Shown here: piece after piece, positions 59,868 to 64,000 of the stretch
Numbering within the stretch: the first letter of the stretch is position 1
Layout: each line of letters begins with the position of its first letter
Assembly: GCA_004123355.1 (NCBI GenBank)
Contig: SCHM01000002.1
Location: 10,451,569 to 10,515,568 of the forward strand
Reading direction: 5' to 3'
DNA: 64,000 bases
From: Amphirosellinia nigrospora
Taxonomy: Eukaryota > Ascomycota > Sordariomycetes > Xylariales > Xylariaceae
The notes under the pieces: generated by a model
Told to the model about the DNA's origin: nothing
Databases searched by the model: none
What the model saw: the letters and a program-made list of their open reading frames with translations, nothing else
Translations under genes and position numbers: made by a program

Positions 59868-60810
59868 GACTATTATCTCTATCGATTGCTTGCTGTAAAT
59901 GAGGGTGAACGGACTCTCATGAAATACCCTGCTGGTGAGATGTGGCGTCAGGTTAAGATGCCTAGTCGTAGAACGAGACTCGACACGGGATGACGGGAGA
60001 GGGCCCGTCGCGGGTTAAAAGCAACCATGGCACCATCGTCACTTGCAGGGCCGCAGTAGCTCGATTACTTGGCTTCCAGCTGAACCGGTGAATCGAGCTG
60101 CAGCTAACACGCTCGACGGCTTCTGATCACACCTGGGTCCACTGCTACCTAACAAAACCCACTGAAGGTTGCATGATAACCTAACAGCATGGATAATAAA
60201 ACACTACACACGACGAAATTACATGGAGATCACAGCTGATGTAGTGGTGATGGCTAGATTCAGCTGCACGGCGCAAAAGAATAAGTAAAACATTGTGGAC
60301 AGGCCCGATGCAGCTAAAACTCGTGGCATTCTCGCATCGTTGGTGCTTTTGGTCCTTTTGTCAACAAGCAGGGTCTATTTTGGGTCCAACGTCCCGCTCC
60401 ACTCGCAGCCGCAGCAGGTACCCTAGCTCAGCCAGCACAATACGAGTACTAACTACTAGTACTACTAGTTCCCCTGGCACAGCTATCATGATACTGCTAA
60501 TAATTAAACGTGGCGGTTTTATGGTTGGACAAAAAGCAACAGCTAGACGAGTATATACTGCGGAGATTGATCTTGATCCTTTAGCGCTTATTTACAGATC
60601 CATGGCCCCATAAGTACCGTTCCACTGGGCCCAACTTTACTGCTGGCACTGTACAGTGCATCAGCCTGTTGATCCGCAAAACCTCACAAAACACCATGAA
60701 CATATGCAGCAAATTCAAATACCATCAAGTTCGCCCGTCGCGCTAAAAACTCAGCACACACGGGATCTCTCGAGGTGCCATGCCATGGAGACCAGCGACG
60801 TGCCTAAAAC
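59868..60810. promoter_or_regulatory. Divergent upstream region, DUF7730-like and WD40
   Basis: 943 bases between divergent starts. A 106-codon frame at 60293-60613 has no recognisable features and is probably chance. ACTAGTACTACTAG-type repeats occur near 60450-60470. Confidence 0.4.
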
Positions 60811-62017
60811 ATGGCATTTCCTGACAAGCCCATAGCGCACCTGTTGGGCTCAAGCGGTGAGGCACGCCCCTTCATCTCAACTCGGCCCTCAAGGGTGTGT
60901 TAGATATATATGATACTAATTAACAACCCATTGCACAGGCCCCGTTCACGCGCTCGCATATTCGGCATCTCCAGGGACATATGTACTAGCGGGGTCATCC
61001 GACCGCTCAATCCGACTCTACAACCCACAACCCAACAACAGTAGCAGCAGCAGCACAGCTAACCAGCCTCACCACCCACCCTCCTCCTCTCACCTCGCCA
61101 AGAAGAGCGCGAGTAATGGCGGTAGCCCGGTGGTGCCGGAGGGCCGCCTGATCCAGACCTACTCGGCCCATGGCTACGAGGTGCTCTCGCTGACGGTGTC
61201 GGGCGACAACGCGCGCTTCGCGTCGGCGGGCGGCGACCGCTCCGTGTTCCTCTGGGACGTGGCCAGCGCGCAGACGCTGCGGCGGTTCGGCGGCGGGAGC
61301 TCCCACGGGCACAGCGCGCGCGTCAACAGCGTCTGCTTCGCGGGCGAGGGCGACTCGCTCGTCGTCAGCGGCGGGCTGGACGCCAGCGTGCGCGTCTGGG
61401 ACGTGCGCAGCGGCGCCCCGAAGCCCGTGCAGGTGCTCGGCGAGGCCAAGGACGCCGTCTCGGCCGTCGTCGCGCACGGCCCTGAGATCGTGGCCGGCAG
61501 CGTCGACGGCCGCGTGCGCACGTACGACGTGCGGGTCGGGCGCTGCGTCACGGACGTCGTGGGCCCGAGCGTGACGAGCCTGTCTCTGACGAGAGATGGC
61601 AAGGCGGTCTTGGTCAGTGGATTGGACAGTAAACTACGACTCATGGACCGCGAGACGGGCGGCTGTCTGAAGACGTACGAGAATCCCGGGTGGCGGAACA
61701 CAGATCTTCGTATACAGTCTATCTTGGGTGGCAAGGAGCAATACGCTCTCGCCGGTGACGAGATGACGGGGGCGCCGAACCAGGGGGCTGAGGGCAGGAT
61801 CTGGGCATGGGATGTGATGACAGGCGAGTTGAAGGCTACGGTTCGCGTCCCCTGGGGTCCGCCCGGATTGGAACCCAAGAAGGTTGTCGGTAAGGATGGA
61901 AAGGAAAAGGAACGCACCAATGTCATCAGTTGTCTGGCCTGGCGTGAGGGCGGGTTTGGAGATCAGTTCTGCGTCAGTGGAACCTCTGGTGTTGTGACCG
62001 TATACGGCTACAATTAA
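60811..62017 (+). CDS. WDR83/MORG1-like WD40 protein
   Basis: A 374-residue seven-bladed beta-propeller scaffold. The animal homologue WDR83 is linked to MAPK signalling and to spliceosomes. Two exons: 60811-60856 (MAFPDKPIAHLLGSS) and 60939-62017, frame intact. WD repeats include YVLAGSSDRSIRLYNP, RFASAGGDRSVFLWDV, VSGGLDASVRVWDV, VAGSVDGRVRTYDV, VSGLDSKLRLMD, AEGRIWAWDV and a closing FCVSGTSGVVTVYGYN. A Ser/His-rich insert (about 30 residues, near 61030-61120) lies between blades 1 and 2. The first 700 bases of exon 2 are strikingly GC-rich. The link to WDR83 rests on repeat number, spacing and length. Confidence 0.8.
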
Positions 62018-62324
62018 TTAATTATTTTGGCAACTAGCCTATTACCCATTACCATGTGCCAACACCTTGATATGACTACAATTTCTATCACCTTAGCCAC
62101 GAGGTGAAGATCTCAGTATCTTGTTCAAAATTTCATTTGACATAGCATAAATCGTTCAGCAGGCAGATATATACAAGTAATTAATATCATCGTGCCTTAG
62201 TTTTTACCTAAACGCCCCTTTCTATGCGCCAAACGTCCCAGTGCCACCCTCCACACACGTCCGATTATATGACTAGCTCTTGGCGCACTACGCGACAAGG
62301 CGAGGTATCCTAATGTACAAAACA

Positions 62325-63686
62325 TTAATCCATGTGCGCATATTTGAACCAGTTCGGCCGGCAGTCTTCTTTATTCAACCACTTCTCGCCGTCTGTCAAC
62401 CGCCCAGTCTCACAACCTCGGCATTTGGGTGAGTTGGGGCAGTTGAAGAATGGAATATGCTGGTACCCAATGTCTCGGAACCTGATTTACTCGTCAATCG
62501 GTGCTCAGCTCTCGAATATTCGTCTCAACTTACCAGTGAATCTTATTCTTGTCTTCAAACAAACCTAGAGCAATACTATGTACTGGCGCGTCGCCCCAAC
62601 GTTCGTAAAAGAAGCCACCGGCTCGATCGAGATGATTGAAGTAGTCTTCGTAAACCTGACTTCGCCAGAAACTCATATCGGCGATTTCAAAGTTTGTCCA
62701 AAAGTGGCAGGTGGAGTACCCGTTGGCCATCTCATTATGAATAGGCCGACGTGTTCTGTCGGTCAGCCAGCCCTCTGCGCGGTTCGGATGGAGATAGTCG
62801 GGATGCTCCGCAATAAACTTGGTTGTCTCAGGCCACAGGGATGGGATCGATTTTGGAGCATCATATAAGGTGATGGTGAACCCATAAGTTTTGTTGTGAT
62901 CCTGCATGTAACGGAACATCGTAGTCGACATCACAAAAGAAGTGCACTTTGGGCTCAACTCGCCAATAGTACTGTATATCGGCCAGAGCAGGATGTTTGT
63001 AGAAGAGGCCACTATTCCATCGGCACATTTGGTGGTATGAGAGCATGCTCGCGTATTGGATGTCGTTCTCTTCGAGGATTTTGACGGATTCGGCGAACAA
63101 ATCATCGTTGATCCATGATGGCTTCTGCCAATGTTCTTTTGGAATCACCTCTGTCAAACTGCGTCAGTATTCAGCCCCTTTTCGCAGAGTTGTTGGCGTA
63201 CCATATCTACACTCCGCCTTTGTGGCAGCGCTCGTCTTGCGTTTAAATTCGGCGGTGAAGGGGACGTCATTGAAGAAAGTCCACGGATAGTTGAACTTGT
63301 GGTTCCATGTTCGCTCCAAATCCTCCATCGACTGCAGCATCCCCGCAAGCTCTTCGTTACGGACCAGGGCTAGTAGGGTCGCGGGGATTCGAGCGGTACC
63401 GGCTTTGCCCGGCGCATAGGCATCGGAGGCTCGTACTAGATTCCCTGGAGGCTCGCCCGTGGCTGTGTGGTTTGTCGGTCAGGGTGTCGATAGGACATAT
63501 ACAAAGCCTAGGATTACTCACGATCTAAGTTAGGATCCTCTCGATTGTGCCTTGGAAGTCGGCCTTGGTCTTGAGGCTTGTGAGGTCGTGGGCACCATCG
63601 CTCGGCCGGAATATGGTGTAGAAGCAAAAAAGGAGGACAAAGATGGCGGCAAGCGCTAAAGCGCGGACGGGCCTCGCTATGGCCAT
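62325..63686 (-). CDS. GT15 alpha-1,2-mannosyltransferase (KRE2/KTR family)
   Basis: Golgi type II membrane enzyme that adds alpha-1,2-mannose to O- and N-glycans. Exons: 63686-63522, 63462-63202, 63150-62534 and 62481-62325; corrected length about 400 residues. N-terminal anchor: MAIARPVRALALAAIFVLLF. The catalytic region reads RIPATLLALVRNEELAGMLQ, FNYPWTFFNDVPFT, YASMLSYHQMCRWNSGLFYK, YYWRVEPKVHFFCDVDYDV and YSTCHFWTNFEIADMSFW, where the Glu in NFE matches the active-site Glu of Kre2. The end has GYQHIPFFNCPNSPKCRGC and WFKYAHMD. Two frame shifts are needed: one missing base near 63536 (GG for GGG, before DPNLD) and two missing T near 62928 (before FRYMQDHNKTYG). Confidence 0.9.
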
Positions 63687-64000
63687 TGTAATGTACTATA
63701 ATCTCATACGCATGAATTCAGATATGTGGTTGAGAGGAAGACGGGCCGCCCAAAAAATCGAAATGGCAATCCGGGGATGTGATGCGAGCTGTAAAAGCAA
63801 AACTCTAAAAGATGGAGGTCGATAGGATTGGCAGCGGATGGACAAGTAGAGCCCGTACGTATCGCATAGACTAGAATGGGATAGGAAAGGTGGCAGATTC
63901 CAATGTGTACAGTTGAAATGAAGATGGAGCGTCTTGCGATCTAATCCCCAAGGCACTGAAAGATTGTCAATCAGGGATGCTCTCATCGCGCCCCGGAAAG
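63687..64000. other. Intergenic to window end
   Basis: Upstream region of the mannosyltransferase gene. No further gene was recognised before the window ends. Confidence 0.5.

Noticed and set aside
61007-61926. Minus-strand open frames of 156 and 250 codons
   Set aside because: Both are antisense to the GC-rich WD40 exon.
1-64000. Transposons, LTR elements, virus-like elements or CRISPR arrays
   Set aside because: No terminal repeats, transposase or polymerase motifs, or regularly spaced repeats were seen on either strand.

Overview
The window is nuclear DNA of a filamentous ascomycete fungus (Pezizomycotina; a Sordariomycete-like genome is my guess from style, not a proof). The evidence is short GT..AG introns of about 50-180 bases with GTAAGT-type donors, a Zn2Cys6 transcription factor, and clear orthologues of fungal housekeeping genes such as GCN2, PET127, UreF, CWC2, Cut12, Spo12 and a KRE2-type mannosyltransferase. 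No rRNA, tRNA, CRISPR array, transposon or virus-like element was recognised.

Layout. A Zn2Cys6 regulator lies at 2.2-4.9 kb (minus). About 17 kb (5.4-22.2 kb) then holds no gene I can support. Between 22.2 and 30.0 kb lies a rearranged block. The N-terminal part of a dipeptidyl peptidase III (DPP III) relic sits on the minus strand at 22.26-22.72 kb, and its C-terminal part sits on the plus strand at 29.03-29.98 kb. Reversing the roughly 6.8 kb between them puts the two parts head to tail in the right reading direction, so I infer a local inversion with one breakpoint inside the old gene. Inside the block are a glutathione peroxidase gene (23.8-24.7 kb) and an FAD-dependent oxidoreductase gene with several reading-frame shifts (26.9-28.4 kb). 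A divergent metabolic pair follows: a Gfo/Idh/MocA oxidoreductase (30.1-31.6 kb, minus) and a DapA-family aldolase (33.4-34.3 kb, plus).

From 35.7 kb to the end the DNA is gene-dense and housekeeping in character: DRG2/Rbg2 GTPase, Spo12-like mitotic-exit protein, acyl-CoA dehydrogenase, CWC2 splicing factor, UreF urease accessory protein, Cut12 spindle pole body protein, GCN2 kinase, an unrecognised 250-codon gene, Pet127, a DUF7730-like protein, a WDR83-like WD40 protein and a GT15 mannosyltransferase. These act in separate pathways (translation control, splicing, mitosis, mitochondrial RNA, cell wall) and do not form a cluster.

A second window-wide signal is that nearly every long conserved gene needs one or more single-base frame corrections, almost always as if one base of a short homopolymer were missing. 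This includes genes expected to be under strong selection (GCN2, DRG2, CWC2, Cut12). The simplest reading is residual single-base deletion errors in the assembly. Broken frames here should therefore not be called pseudogenes unless other damage is present, as it is for DPP III. Gene spans below run from inferred start to inferred stop across such shifts.
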